NCBI RefSeq assembly: GCF_033242365.1
Contig: NZ_BTHK01000007.1
Location: 98,098-162,097, forward strand
Length of the DNA stretch: 64,000 nucleotides
Origin: Lachnoanaerobaculum sanguinis
Lineage (GTDB): Bacteria; Bacillota; Clostridia; Lachnospirales; Lachnospiraceae
Direction of reading: 5' to 3'
Shown piece by piece: positions 54,668 through 63,922 of this stretch (position 1 is the stretch's first letter; every line of letters begins with the position of its first letter). Below the pieces are notes generated by a model. That model had not been told where the DNA came from. It searched no databases and worked only from the letters and a program-made list of their open reading frames with translations. Both the position numbers and the translations under genes were made by a program.

Positions 54668-56036
54668 AAATTTTTTAGCATATAAATTAAAAGAATATGT
54701 CAGCTCCGGTATATTGCCTATGCATATGCCGGGGCATAAAAGAAGAGTGCCCAAAGAAATAGAAGAGATGATGACAGATATCTACGGTATGGACTTGACG
54801 GAGGTAGAGGGCACCGATAATTTACATGATGCCACAGGAATTATAAAAGACTCTATGGAGTTTACAAAAAATATATATAAAACTAATAAAACATACTACT
54901 TAATAAATGGTTCAAGCTGTGGTATACTTGCGAGTATAAGAGCCTGTGCATGTACAGGTGATTATAAAAATAAAAAATCATATATAATAGTAGCGGATAA
55001 TGCACACTTTAGTGTATATAATGCCATTGAATTGTTAGATTTGATACCAATATATGTGAATATAGGGTATAATGATTTAGGCATTGCAAAAGAATGTGAT
55101 GCAAAGAGTGTGAAAGCGCTTTTAGAAGCAAATAAGGAAAAAAATATAGTGGCAGCGCTGTTTACTTCACCTACATATGAGGGAGTTGTATCCGATATAC
55201 AAGTGATTGCAAAAACTTTGCATGAGTATAATATCCCGGTTATAGTGGATGAAGCACATGGTGCCCACCTTACTTATATAGAAAAAACAACAGAAAAATA
55301 CGCCGATTTGATAAATGCATATGATATGGAGTTTCCTTCATCGGCAGTAAGTTTGGGAGCGGATATTGTGGTACAAAGTCTGCATAAAACTTTGCCTTCA
55401 CTTACTCAAACGGCACTTTGTCATTTAAAGTCAAAGCTTATTGATGAAAAATGCTTGGAAGAGTCACTCCATATATTTGAAACCAGCTCGCCTTCATACA
55501 TTTTTATGTCAGGTATTGATGCCTGTATAAGGTATATGAGTGAAAGTTATGCATATGTATCTCAGTATTTAAAGAGTCTGAAAGGCTTCAGAGAAAAAGT
55601 TTCAAGCTGTAAAAGTATTCATTTATGGGAGGAAAATACAGGACTCGGATATGACTTTACAAAACTTGTAATTTACTCCGATAATATTGACGGGGTTACA
55701 TTGGCAAATATACTCAGAGAGTTCTACAATATTGAAACTGAGATGAGTAGACCGGGATTTGTACTTGCTTACAGTACGGTTTGTGACGGTGAAGGTGATT
55801 TTGACAGGCTTTATAAGGCCTTAATTGATATTGATAAAAATTTCGTTTATATAGAACATGAGTCTACATCAAATCTTGATGAAAAGTATCTAAATAAGAT
55901 TGCGAAAAAAAACATATATATATATCCGCCCGGTGTACCGGTTATAAAGAAGGGGGATATAATAGATCGAGCCGGTTTTGAGTTGTTGCAAGAATATATT
56001 AAAAAAGGAAAAAGGGTCTATGGACTGGACCCATAA
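54660..56036 (+). CDS. PLP-dependent Orn/Lys/Arg decarboxylase family protein
   Basis: 458-aa fold-type I PLP enzyme of the group that includes B. subtilis YaaO. Motifs: MPGHKR at the N-terminus, DEAHGAH for cofactor contact and the PLP lysine in SLHKTLPS (K243). It decarboxylates a basic amino acid to a polyamine precursor in characterised relatives; exact substrate unknown. In Bacillus the homologue also lies ahead of tmk and holB, so this placement is ancestral. It overlaps the permuted GH3 gene. Confidence 0.87.
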   Translation: MNKNFLAYKLKEYVSSGILPMHMPGHKRRVPKEIEEMMTDIYGMDLTEVEGTDNLHDATGIIKDSMEFTKNIYKTNKTYYLINGSSCGILASIRACACTGDYKNKKSYIIVADNAHFSVYNAIELLDLIPIYVNIGYNDLGIAKECDAKSVKALLEANKEKNIVAALFTSPTYEGVVSDIQVIAKTLHEYNIPVIVDEAHGAHLTYIEKTTEKYADLINAYDMEFPSSAVSLGADIVVQSLHKTLPSLTQTALCHLKSKLIDEKCLEESLHIFETSSPSYIFMSGIDACIRYMSESYAYVSQYLKSLKGFREKVSSCKSIHLWEENTGLGYDFTKLVIYSDNIDGVTLANILREFYNIETEMSRPGFVLAYSTVCDGEGDFDRLYKALIDIDKNFVYIEHESTSNLDEKYLNKIAKKNIYIYPPGVPVIKKGDIIDRAGFELLQEYIKKGKRVYGLDP

Positions 56037-56041
56037 GTAAA

Positions 56042-56635
56042 ATGGGAAAAATTTATTATGTAATGGGCAAGAGTGCTTCCGGAAAAGATACTATCTTTAA
56101 AAGATTGTATAAGGAGTGCCCGAGAACAAAAAGACTTATAACATATACCACAAGACCTATAAGGGACGGGGAAGAAAATGGTGTTGATTACCATTTTGTA
56201 GAGGAATCCGTTATAGAAGAATATAGAAAACAGGGTAAGCTTATAGAGATGAGGACCTATAATACAGTTAAAGGTCCGTGGATATATGCAACTATTGATG
56301 ACGGATCGTTGCATCTTGAAAGTAAAAATTATCTTATAATAGGAACTCTGGATTCTTATAAAAAAATAAAAGAGTACTATGGTGCGGAAAATGTCGTACC
56401 TATATTTATAGAGCTCAGTGACGGCATCAGACTGCAGAGAGCTATAAACAGAGAGATGGTGCAATCAGAGCCACAGTATGCCGAACTTTGCAGAAGATTT
56501 TTGGCGGATGAGGAGGATTTCTCACCTATGAGACTTGAAGCTGCCGGAATCACAAAAAAGTATGTCAATGAAGATTTAAATAAGTGCATACTTGAAATAA
56601 AAAAAGATATGGGAATAAAGATACAGGATGAGTGA
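56042..56635 (+). CDS. Guanylate-kinase-like P-loop kinase
   Basis: 197 aa. P-loop GKSASGKDT (9-17) and the GMP-binding TTRPIRDGEENGVDYHFV match guanylate kinases, but the P-loop and the following loop (MRTYNTVKGPWIYAT) differ from housekeeping Gmk. It occupies the place that tmk holds in the Bacillus yaaO-tmk-holB order. It may be a paralogue with another role. Starts 5 nt after the decarboxylase and overlaps holB by 8 nt. Confidence 0.75.
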   Translation: MGKIYYVMGKSASGKDTIFKRLYKECPRTKRLITYTTRPIRDGEENGVDYHFVEESVIEEYRKQGKLIEMRTYNTVKGPWIYATIDDGSLHLESKNYLIIGTLDSYKKIKEYYGAENVVPIFIELSDGIRLQRAINREMVQSEPQYAELCRRFLADEEDFSPMRLEAAGITKKYVNEDLNKCILEIKKDMGIKIQDE

Positions 56636-57599
56636 TTTTATTCTTGGAAATGAAAAGATAAGGCATCATTTAAGGGAGTCAATAATAAAACAGTCGATAT
56701 CACATGCATATATCCTTGCAGGGGACAACGGGATAGGAAAGTCTAAAATTGCAAGAGAGTTTGCTATGGAACTTATATGTGAGAAGCATACAGGATGTGG
56801 AGAGTGTCCTGCGTGCAGGCAGTTTTTGGCGGATGCATACCCCGACTTTTTTTATATGGATGCCGATGGCAAAGAAAGTATCGGAATCGACAGGATTCGA
56901 GAAAATATAGTTAATGATGTTTCAATCAGACCGTATCATGGAAAAGTAAAGATATATATAATAGACGAGGCGGATAAGATGACTGTGGGAGCGCAGAATG
57001 CACTGTTAAAGACTATAGAAGAACCGCCCGAGTATGTAGTTATCTTACTTTTGGTAAGAAATATGAGCTTACTACTTGAAACAATAAGGAGTAGATGTAT
57101 AAAGCTTTTGTTGAGTGCAGTAAGTAATGACAGAATAAAGAGATGGCTTGTTGAAAAAGGTACAAGTGAAGATTTGGCTACGGTGGTAGCCTCGTATTCA
57201 AACGGTGCACCGGGGATTGCCAAAGCAATGGCTGAATCTGAGGATTTTGCCGGTATGTATAATCAAAATGTAGAATTTTTGAAAAAGATTTCAGAAGCAT
57301 CTATAAATGATATACTTTTATTTATAGAAGAATTGAAAAAAAGAACCGGAGGATTTAGGGATTTTATAAATTTTCTAAGACTCTGGTATAGAGATATATG
57401 TATCTTAAAGCTTACAAAAAAGATAGATAACCTTGTATTTATAAGGGAGGAAAGCATTATACTAAGGCTTTCCAGAGAATATACACTTAAAAAGATTAAC
57501 AGTATAATAGATTTAATAGATGAAACGGAGACTAGGCTAAACTCCAATGTAAGCGGAGATACGGTGATGGAATTGCTTTTTATTGGCCTTAGAAAATAG
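56628..57599 (+). CDS. holB: DNA polymerase III delta-prime subunit
   Basis: 323-aa clamp-loader subunit. P-loop DNGIGKSKIA, a zinc module with four cysteines (CEKHTGCGECPAC), DEADKM and the sensor region NALLKTIEEPPEYV. Delta-prime usually has a degenerate P-loop; here GIGKSK is fairly complete. It is located ahead of ricT, as in Firmicutes generally. Confidence 0.88.
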   Translation: MSDFILGNEKIRHHLRESIIKQSISHAYILAGDNGIGKSKIAREFAMELICEKHTGCGECPACRQFLADAYPDFFYMDADGKESIGIDRIRENIVNDVSIRPYHGKVKIYIIDEADKMTVGAQNALLKTIEEPPEYVVILLLVRNMSLLLETIRSRCIKLLLSAVSNDRIKRWLVEKGTSEDLATVVASYSNGAPGIAKAMAESEDFAGMYNQNVEFLKKISEASINDILLFIEELKKRTGGFRDFINFLRLWYRDICILKLTKKIDNLVFIREESIILRLSREYTLKKINSIIDLIDETETRLNSNVSGDTVMELLFIGLRK

Positions 57600-57608
57600 G
57601 AGAAAAAG

Positions 57609-58418
57609 ATGAGAGTAATAGGCGTTAGGTTTAGAGATGTGGGCAACATCTGCTACTATGATCCTGATGATATTGATATAGATGTAAATGACAGAGTAAT
57701 AGTGGAGACTGATAGGGGCATTGAATGCGGCAGAGTCATATTGGGAGCAAGAGAATTAAGTGAAGCTTATGATAATCCGCTAAAGAAGATAATAAGAAAA
57801 GCCTCTCCGGAGGATATTTGTACCTGTGAGGAAAATTACAAGAAGGAAAAAGAGGCTTACGATATTTGTAAGTCAAAAATAATAGAGCTCGGCTTGCCCA
57901 TGAAGCTTATTTCTGCAGAGTATACATTTGATAAAGCAAAGGTTTTGTTTTATTTTACCGCAGAATGCAGAGTTGACTTCAGAGAGCTGGTAAAGATACT
58001 TGCATCTATTTTCAGAGTAAGAATAGAACTCAGACAGGTAGGAGTAAGAGATGAAACCAAGATGGTAGGCGGCATGGGTTCATGTGGAAGAGCGCTTTGC
58101 TGTCACAGTTATCTGTCCGACTTTGTACCTGTGTCCATAAAGATGGCAAAGGAACAAAGCCTGTCTTTGAATCCTGCAAAAATCAGCGGTGTATGTGGAA
58201 GATTGATGTGTTGTTTGAAAAATGAATCCGATACATATGAGTATTTAAATAAAAAGATGCCGAGAGAAGGTGTCACGGTTTCCACACCTGCAGGTGAGAC
58301 CGGTGTAATAGTTTCAACCAGTGTACTAAGGCAGACTGTAAAGGTGCTTGTTACAAAATCAGAGGATGCAAAGGAAATTGAAGAGTATTCTTTAAAAGAG
58401 ATAAGGATACAAGCTTAA
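57609..58418 (+). CDS. ricT: PSP1-domain protein RicT (YaaT)
   Basis: 269-aa PSP1-domain protein. In B. subtilis, RicT with RicA and RicF forms a complex carrying iron-sulfur clusters that governs RNase Y maturation of mRNAs and affects sporulation and competence. The cysteines for cluster binding are present (GSCGRALCCHSY, SGVCGRLMCCL). Starts 9 nt after holB with AGGAGAAAAAG upstream. Confidence 0.92.
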   Translation: MRVIGVRFRDVGNICYYDPDDIDIDVNDRVIVETDRGIECGRVILGARELSEAYDNPLKKIIRKASPEDICTCEENYKKEKEAYDICKSKIIELGLPMKLISAEYTFDKAKVLFYFTAECRVDFRELVKILASIFRVRIELRQVGVRDETKMVGGMGSCGRALCCHSYLSDFVPVSIKMAKEQSLSLNPAKISGVCGRLMCCLKNESDTYEYLNKKMPREGVTVSTPAGETGVIVSTSVLRQTVKVLVTKSEDAKEIEEYSLKEIRIQA

Positions 58419-58422
58419 AATC

Positions 58423-59169
58423 ATGAAAGATGAATTGATAAGGGAAGAATCGGGAGAGAGACTTGACGATTTGCAATGTGAGGATCTCTTCCTTATACAA
58501 AATCCGGACAAATTTTGCTTCGGTATAGATGCGGTGCTTTTGGCAAATTTTGTTAAAGTAAAAAGAGGCGGTTATGCTGTGGACCTCTGTACAGGAAGCG
58601 GCATTGTACCGGTGCTTCTGAGTGCGAAAACTCAGGCAAAAAAAATAACAGGTATTGAAATACAGGAAGATATTGCCGATATGGCAAATAGGAGTGTAAA
58701 GTACAATTCTCTGGAAGAAAAAATTGATATAATAAATGATGATATTGCTAATGCGCTAAAATATATAAAACAAGGAAGTGTAGATACCGTCAGTGTGAAT
58801 CCGCCATATATGAAGGATACAACAGCTATAAAAAATCCCGATTTACCGCTTGCTATTGCAAGGCATGAGCTTCTTACAGATCTTGATAAAGTGGTGGAGA
58901 TTGCAGGTAAGTTATTAAAAGAAAACGGTAAGTTTTTTATGATACACAGGCCAAGCAGGCTTTCCGAAATATTTGCCGCACTAAAGAAAAACAGAATAGA
59001 ACCCAAGAGAATAAGATTTGTACATCCATATATGGAAAGTAAGGCAAATCTTGTTTTAATAGAGGGGGTAAAGGGCTCGGGTGTATGGCTGGATGTGGAG
59101 CCGCCCCTGGCAGTTTATAAGGATAAAAATATATATACGGATGAGGTGTTGAAAATATATGGCAGGTAA
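58423..59169 (+). CDS. tRNA1(Val) adenine-N6-methyltransferase family (TrmN6/YabB)
   Basis: 248-aa SAM-dependent methyltransferase. SAM motif DLCTGSGIVPVLL and the N6-adenine motif NPPY. Relatives methylate A37 of tRNA1(Val). In the usual Firmicutes slot between ricT and rsmI; yabA, which sits between in Bacillus, is absent. Overlaps rsmI by 11 nt. Confidence 0.87.
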   Translation: MKDELIREESGERLDDLQCEDLFLIQNPDKFCFGIDAVLLANFVKVKRGGYAVDLCTGSGIVPVLLSAKTQAKKITGIEIQEDIADMANRSVKYNSLEEKIDIINDDIANALKYIKQGSVDTVSVNPPYMKDTTAIKNPDLPLAIARHELLTDLDKVVEIAGKLLKENGKFFMIHRPSRLSEIFAALKKNRIEPKRIRFVHPYMESKANLVLIEGVKGSGVWLDVEPPLAVYKDKNIYTDEVLKIYGR

Positions 59170-60001
59170 AATATATCTGGTGGCCACACCTATAGGAAAT
59201 CTTTCCGATATAAGTATGAGGGCGATAGAAACATTGAAAAATGTAGATATAATTGCCTGTGAAGATACAAGAAACACTATAAGGCTTTTGAATCATTTTG
59301 AAATAAAAGGACATTTGACCTCATACCATGAATATAATAAAATAGACAAGGCATATGAGCTTTGTGAAAAAGTAAAAGAAGGTAATAATATTGCTTTTGT
59401 TTCAGATGCAGGAATGCCTGCAATATCAGACCCGGGTTATGAGCTGGTGGATATCGCATATAAAGAGGGACTGGAGGTTACCGTTGTTCCGGGAGCCAGT
59501 GCGGTAGTATCTGCACTTGCAATAAGCGGTATAAGTTCAAGAAGGTTTGCCTTTGAAGGATTTTTGCCTGCGGATAAGAATGAGAAAAAGGAAATATTGA
59601 CTGAACTTTCACAGGAAAGCCGTACCATTATTTTATATGAAGCGCCACATAGATTGTTAAAGACCTTAAAGGAACTTTTTGAGTATATGGGGGATAGAAA
59701 TATTGCCATAGTAAGAGAAATTACAAAATTGCATGAAGAGGTTTTAAGAGGAAAACTGGCGGATATAATAGCTGATTATGAGTCTGAAAAGATTGCAATC
59801 AGAGGCGAATATGTACTGGTGATAGAGGGAAAGAGCCTTTTGGAGAAGAGGGAAGAGAGACAGAAGTCCTTTGAAGAAATCAGTATCAGGGAACATTATG
59901 AAAAATATATAGCCGAGGGCATGGACAAAAAAGAGGCGATGAAGGCAGTGGCAAAAGATAGGGGAATACAAAAGAGAGATGTTTATAAGGAACTCTTGTA
60001 A
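59159..60001 (+). CDS. rsmI: 16S rRNA 2'-O-ribose C1402 methyltransferase RsmI
   Basis: 280-aa tetrapyrrole-methylase-fold enzyme that methylates the ribose of C1402 in 16S rRNA. Hallmarks: LVATPIGNLSDIS, CEDTRNTIRLL, FVSDAGMPAISDPG and VVPGASAVVSAL. Overlaps the TrmN6-type gene; GATGAGGTG serves as ribosome binding site within it. Confidence 0.95.
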   Translation: MAGKIYLVATPIGNLSDISMRAIETLKNVDIIACEDTRNTIRLLNHFEIKGHLTSYHEYNKIDKAYELCEKVKEGNNIAFVSDAGMPAISDPGYELVDIAYKEGLEVTVVPGASAVVSALAISGISSRRFAFEGFLPADKNEKKEILTELSQESRTIILYEAPHRLLKTLKELFEYMGDRNIAIVREITKLHEEVLRGKLADIIADYESEKIAIRGEYVLVIEGKSLLEKREERQKSFEEISIREHYEKYIAEGMDKKEAMKAVAKDRGIQKRDVYKELL

Positions 60002-60016
60002 ATAAAAGGAGGAAAT

Positions 60017-60466
60017 ATGAGAATTGGAATAGGAAATGATCATACGGCAGTTGAGCTGAAGGACATTATTACAGAGCATTTGACAGCGGCAGGTTTTGAA
60101 GTTGTGGATTTTGGAGCGAAGGTGGGGGAGAGATGTGACTATCCTGTACCCGGAAGAGATGTCGCAGAGGCTATAGTTTCCGGAGAAGTGGATAAGGGAG
60201 TACTTATTTGCGGTACAGGTATCGGAATATCATTGGCTGCAAACAAGGTACCGGGAATCAGAGCGGCAGTTTGTTCAGAGCCTTATTCCGCAAAGATGGC
60301 GGCGCTTCACAATAATGCTCAGATTATTGCATTCGGTGCAAGAGTGGTCGGCTCTGAAATGGCTAAGATGATTGTAGACAGTTTCTTCGAGACTGAGTTT
60401 GAAGGCGGCAGACATCAAAACAGACTTGATATTATCAGTGAAATAGAAGAAAAGTACTCAAGGTAA
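60017..60466 (+). CDS. rpiB: RpiB/LacA/LacB-type sugar-phosphate isomerase
   Basis: 149-aa isomerase interconverting ribose-5-phosphate and ribulose-5-phosphate in the pentose phosphate pathway. GNDHTAVELK includes H9 and ICGTGIGIS the catalytic base C65. AAAGGAGGA precedes the ATG. The length is normal for RpiB. Confidence 0.92.
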   Translation: MRIGIGNDHTAVELKDIITEHLTAAGFEVVDFGAKVGERCDYPVPGRDVAEAIVSGEVDKGVLICGTGIGISLAANKVPGIRAAVCSEPYSAKMAALHNNAQIIAFGARVVGSEMAKMIVDSFFETEFEGGRHQNRLDIISEIEEKYSR

Positions 60467-60470
60467 AAAC

Positions 60471-60833
60471 ATGGGAATAGCAGATTGGTTCAGTTTTGAA
60501 ACGGCAAAGCAGAAAAAGAAGAAGATGGATAGATATTATAAAAAACTCTATCCTTTCGGAGAAGAGCAAAAGAACTGGGAACAGGACAGGCTCAATGAAA
60601 CCTTTCCTGATAATAAAAAGACAAAAAGTTATCATTTTGAACTTTTGATTTTGCGTGAAGGTATTGCAAATCTTTCAGACCCTGATGTATATGATGAGGA
60701 TGAGGAGCGTCCAAGCATTGAGGAAGTAATAAAAAACTGGAGAGATAAAGAGACGGTTTACAGATTAAAGCCTGAAGAAAAGCAACAGTTAGTTGAAATT
60801 GCGCTTGAAGAAATAGAAAAATTCAGTAAATAA
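60471..60833 (+). CDS. Conserved hypothetical protein
   Basis: 120-aa charged soluble protein that I do not recognise. The N-terminus is lysine-rich (AKQKKKKMDR), and residues 75-90 are acidic (DPDVYDEDEERPSIEE). No membrane segment. Starts 4 nt after rpiB, inside the housekeeping operon. Confidence 0.75.
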   Translation: MGIADWFSFETAKQKKKKMDRYYKKLYPFGEEQKNWEQDRLNETFPDNKKTKSYHFELLILREGIANLSDPDVYDEDEERPSIEEVIKNWRDKETVYRLKPEEKQQLVEIALEEIEKFSK

Positions 60834-60857
60834 AAATATATTTGTTGAGGTGGGTTT

Positions 60858-61697
60858 ATGAATAAAAAAGTGTTAACGGTACAGGATATTTCATGTTTCG
60901 GACAGTGCTCCACAACAGTGGCATTACCGATACTTTCAGCTTGCGGAGTTGAGACGGCTATAATGCCGTCTGCTATACTTTCCACCCATACAGGCGGTTT
61001 TAGCGGATTTACTTTTAGAGATTTGACAGAGGATTTGCCCAAGATTATGGAGCATTGGAAAAAAGAAGGCATAAACTTTGACGCAATATATACGGGTTAT
61101 CTCGGAAGTAAGAGACAGATTGAGATTGTAATTGATTTGTTTAACAATCTTTTAAAAGAAGACGGAATTAGGATAGTTGATCCCGCTATGGCTGACAACG
61201 GGAAATTGTATACAGGATTTGATGAAGATTTTGTAAAAGAAATGAGAAATCTTGTAGGTACAAGTGATATTGTACTTCCGAATATGACTGAAGCCGCTTT
61301 ACTTACAGACAGTGAGATATTACTTGATAATCAAAGCGGTGAATATATTATGAGTATTATATATAAACTTAGGGATCTGGGTGCAAAGAATATAATACTG
61401 AAAGGTATCCGAAATATTGAAGGTAAGTTGGGAATAGCGGTATTTGAAGGAGATACTGAAAGTATTGAAATTTTCTACACTGAAAGAATAAAAAAAGATG
61501 CACATGGTACAGGCGATTGCTATGCGGCGGCATTTACAGGCGGATTGATGCATGGAAAGAGCTTTAGAGAGGCTGCAAAGATTGCTGCCGAATTTGTTTC
61601 GGAAGCTATAACAAAGACAATTGACGATGATAATCATTGGTACGGAGTGAAATTTGAAAAAGCCTTACCGGTTTTAGTGAGAGAGTTGAATAAATGA
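60858..61697 (+). CDS. Pyridoxamine/pyridoxal kinase, copy 2
   Basis: 279-aa vitamin B6 kinase of the ribokinase superfamily. QDISCFGQCSTTVALP at the start, VDPAMADNGKLY and HGTGDCYAAAF with the catalytic Asp. Roughly one-third identical to copy 1 at 39837 by eye, so these are old paralogues, not a recent duplication. GAGGTGGG precedes the ATG. Overlaps the DUF951 gene by 4 nt. Confidence 0.85.
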   Translation: MNKKVLTVQDISCFGQCSTTVALPILSACGVETAIMPSAILSTHTGGFSGFTFRDLTEDLPKIMEHWKKEGINFDAIYTGYLGSKRQIEIVIDLFNNLLKEDGIRIVDPAMADNGKLYTGFDEDFVKEMRNLVGTSDIVLPNMTEAALLTDSEILLDNQSGEYIMSIIYKLRDLGAKNIILKGIRNIEGKLGIAVFEGDTESIEIFYTERIKKDAHGTGDCYAAAFTGGLMHGKSFREAAKIAAEFVSEAITKTIDDDNHWYGVKFEKALPVLVRELNK

Positions 61698-61882
61698 TAC
61701 AAATAGATGTAGGAGATATACTTACATTGAAAAAGCCGCATCCATGCGGTTCTTATGAGTGGGAAGTGCTTAGGATTGGACAAGATTTGAGGCTAAAATG
61801 TGTAGGATGCGGACATCAGATGATGATTGCAAGAAAGAGTATAGAAAAAAATATTAAAGCAAAAGGAAAAGATGTAGAATGA
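61694..61882 (+). CDS. DUF951 family protein
   Basis: 62-aa protein with MKKPHPCGS-like core (LKKPHPCGSYEWEVLRIG) and a second cysteine motif (CVGCGHQMMI). This is the DUF951 pattern, a likely small zinc-binding, nucleic-acid-binding protein often next to GTPase or translation genes. ATGA overlaps on both sides. Confidence 0.9.
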   Translation: MIQIDVGDILTLKKPHPCGSYEWEVLRIGQDLRLKCVGCGHQMMIARKSIEKNIKAKGKDVE

Positions 61883-63432
61883 GTATTTTGAATGTGGAAA
61901 ATTTGAGCCACGGTTTTGGTGATAGAGCTATTTTTGACAATGTTTCCTTCAGAATGCTAAAAGGTGAGCATATAGGACTTGTTGGTGCCAACGGAGAGGG
62001 TAAGTCTACATTCATGAGTGTAGTTACAGGGAAGCTGATGCCTGATGAGGGCAAGATAGAATGGGCGAAAAATGTGCAGATAGGATACTTGGATCAGCAT
62101 TCTGTATTGGAAGAGGGAACCAGTATAAGAGATGCATTAAAGGGAGCCTATGATTATCTTTTTGATATGGAAAAAAGGATGAATGAGATCTGTGACTTGC
62201 TTACTACAGCTGATGAAAGCGTAATGGATGAGCTTATGGAAGAGCTCGGTACTATTCAGGAACTTTTGATGGCACATGATTTCTATACTATTGATGCCAA
62301 GGTCGAAGATGTGGCAAATGCGCTGGGACTTACAGATATCGGACTTGAAAGAGATGTAACGGAGCTTAGTGGAGGACAAAGAACAAAAATTCTTTTGGCA
62401 AAGCTTCTTTTACAAAAACCGGATATTTTACTTTTAGATGAGCCTACAAACTATCTGGATGTCGAGCATATTGAGTGGCTGAAAAGATATTTGCAGGATT
62501 ATGAGAACGCATTTGTACTTATTTCTCATGATATACCGTTCCTTAATTCTGTTGTAAATATTATATATCATATGGAAAATCAGGAACTCAACAGATATGT
62601 AGGAGATTATAATAAATTCCTTGAGGTTTACGAGGTAAAGAAAAAACAGCTTGAAGCGGCATATAATCGTCAGCAAAAGGAAAGAGAAGAACTTGCGGAT
62701 TTTGTTGCCAGAAATAAGGCCAGAGTTGCCACAAGAAATATGGCAATGAGCAGACAAAAGAAGCTTGACAAGATGGATATCATAGAACTTGCGGCGGAAA
62801 AACCGAAACCGGAGTTTAATTTTAAAGAGGCCAGAACACCGGGTAAGACTATTTTTGAGACAACAGATCTTGTAATAGGTTATGACACACCACTTTCAAA
62901 ACCTATAAATGTAAGGATGGAAAGAGGAGAAAAGATAGCAATGTTCGGTGCAAACGGTATAGGAAAGTCCACTCTTTTAAAGAGTATACTTGGTCTTACA
63001 CCGGCGCTGTCAGGAAAAACCGTTCTGGGAGACTACCTTGAGATAGGTTATTTTGAGCAGGAAAGCGACAATAAGTCAAAAAACACCTGTATTGAAGAGC
63101 TTTGGAGTGAATTTCCGGGATACAGTCAGTATGAGGTAAGATCCGCACTTGCAAAATGCGGTCTTACTACAAAACATATAGAGAGTCTTTTTAGAGTACT
63201 TTCAGGTGGAGAGCAGGCAAAGGTAAGACTTTGTAAGCTTATTAACAGGCCTACAAATATTCTTTTTTTGGATGAGCCGACAAATCATTTGGATGTGGAT
63301 GCAAAGGATGAGTTAAAAAGAGCTCTGAAGGCATATAAGGGAAGTATACTGCTGATTTGCCATGAGCCTGATTTTTACGAAGACTTTATAACAAGAACCA
63401 TTGACTGCAGAGAGTGGTCACTGAGGGTATAA
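61879..63432 (+). CDS. ABC-F family ATPase
   Basis: 517-aa soluble double-ATPase protein of the ABC-F type. Domain 1: GANGEGKST, LSGGQRTKILLA, LLDEPTNYLD. The interdomain linker is basic and helical (about 240-315). Domain 2: GANGIGKST, LSGGEQAKVRLC, LDEPTNHLD. ABC-F proteins act on the ribosome in translation or antibiotic protection; the YbiT-like form here suggests a housekeeping role. Last gene before the rRNA operon, with no clear terminator. Confidence 0.92.
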   Translation: MSILNVENLSHGFGDRAIFDNVSFRMLKGEHIGLVGANGEGKSTFMSVVTGKLMPDEGKIEWAKNVQIGYLDQHSVLEEGTSIRDALKGAYDYLFDMEKRMNEICDLLTTADESVMDELMEELGTIQELLMAHDFYTIDAKVEDVANALGLTDIGLERDVTELSGGQRTKILLAKLLLQKPDILLLDEPTNYLDVEHIEWLKRYLQDYENAFVLISHDIPFLNSVVNIIYHMENQELNRYVGDYNKFLEVYEVKKKQLEAAYNRQQKEREELADFVARNKARVATRNMAMSRQKKLDKMDIIELAAEKPKPEFNFKEARTPGKTIFETTDLVIGYDTPLSKPINVRMERGEKIAMFGANGIGKSTLLKSILGLTPALSGKTVLGDYLEIGYFEQESDNKSKNTCIEELWSEFPGYSQYEVRSALAKCGLTTKHIESLFRVLSGGEQAKVRLCKLINRPTNILFLDEPTNHLDVDAKDELKRALKAYKGSILLICHEPDFYEDFITRTIDCREWSLRV

Positions 63433-63496
63433 GATTTTTATAAATAGGATATATTTGTTTTGCTTATAAAATTTTGGAAAAAATAGAAAACAGAGG

Positions 63497-63525
63497 TTGA
63501 CAGGACAGTGTGTAAGGTGTAGAAT
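63497..63525 (+). promoter_or_regulatory. rRNA promoter P1
   Basis: TTGACA (63497-63502), 17-bp spacer and TAGAAT (63520-63525). An 8-bp inverted repeat, GGACAGTG (63503-63510) with CACTGTCC (63531-63538), spans the -10. Confidence 0.75.
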
Positions 63526-63591
63526 GATACCACTGTCCTAAAAAGACGGAAAAACAAAAATAAATATTTCTAAAAACAATAGAAAATACTA

Positions 63592-63620
63592 TTGACATGA
63601 TTTAGAAAGTTTGATATTAT
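63592..63620 (+). promoter_or_regulatory. rRNA promoter P2
   Basis: TTGACA (63592-63597), 17-bp spacer and TATTAT (63615-63620). Confidence 0.85.
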
Positions 63621-63685
63621 GTCAAAGTTGCTCAAAAAGAGCAAAGAAAGTTCGGAAAAACTTTTCAAAATGACTTAAAAAGTTG

Positions 63686-63714
63686 TTGACAAGATGAAAC
63701 GAACTTGATATAAT
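63686..63714 (+). promoter_or_regulatory. rRNA promoter P3
   Basis: TTGACA (63686-63691), 17-bp spacer and TATAAT (63709-63714): full consensus. Confidence 0.92.
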
Positions 63715-63922
63715 AGCTAAGCTGTTTCAAACAGCGAAGCAAACGAACCTTGATAATTTAAGATTAAACAGTACACACAACCCTGAAAATAACTTAATTA
63801 TTTTAAAAATAATTGATGAGATTTCAGAAAAACAACGTTTAGATTCGAACAGAATTTAAAACCTTTAAAAACAGTAGATCTGTGAAAACAGATGCAAGCT
63901 AGCGAGAAGGCTAGATTAAACT
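63715..63922 (+). other. 16S rRNA leader
   Basis: Transcribed leader between P3 and 16S rRNA. It holds GCTGTTT/AAACAGC (63720-63734), a GAAA-tetraloop hairpin ATCTGT/ACAGAT (63878-63893) and CTAGC/GCTAG (63899-63914) just before the rRNA. No protein gene is seen in 63433-63922. Confidence 0.75.
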
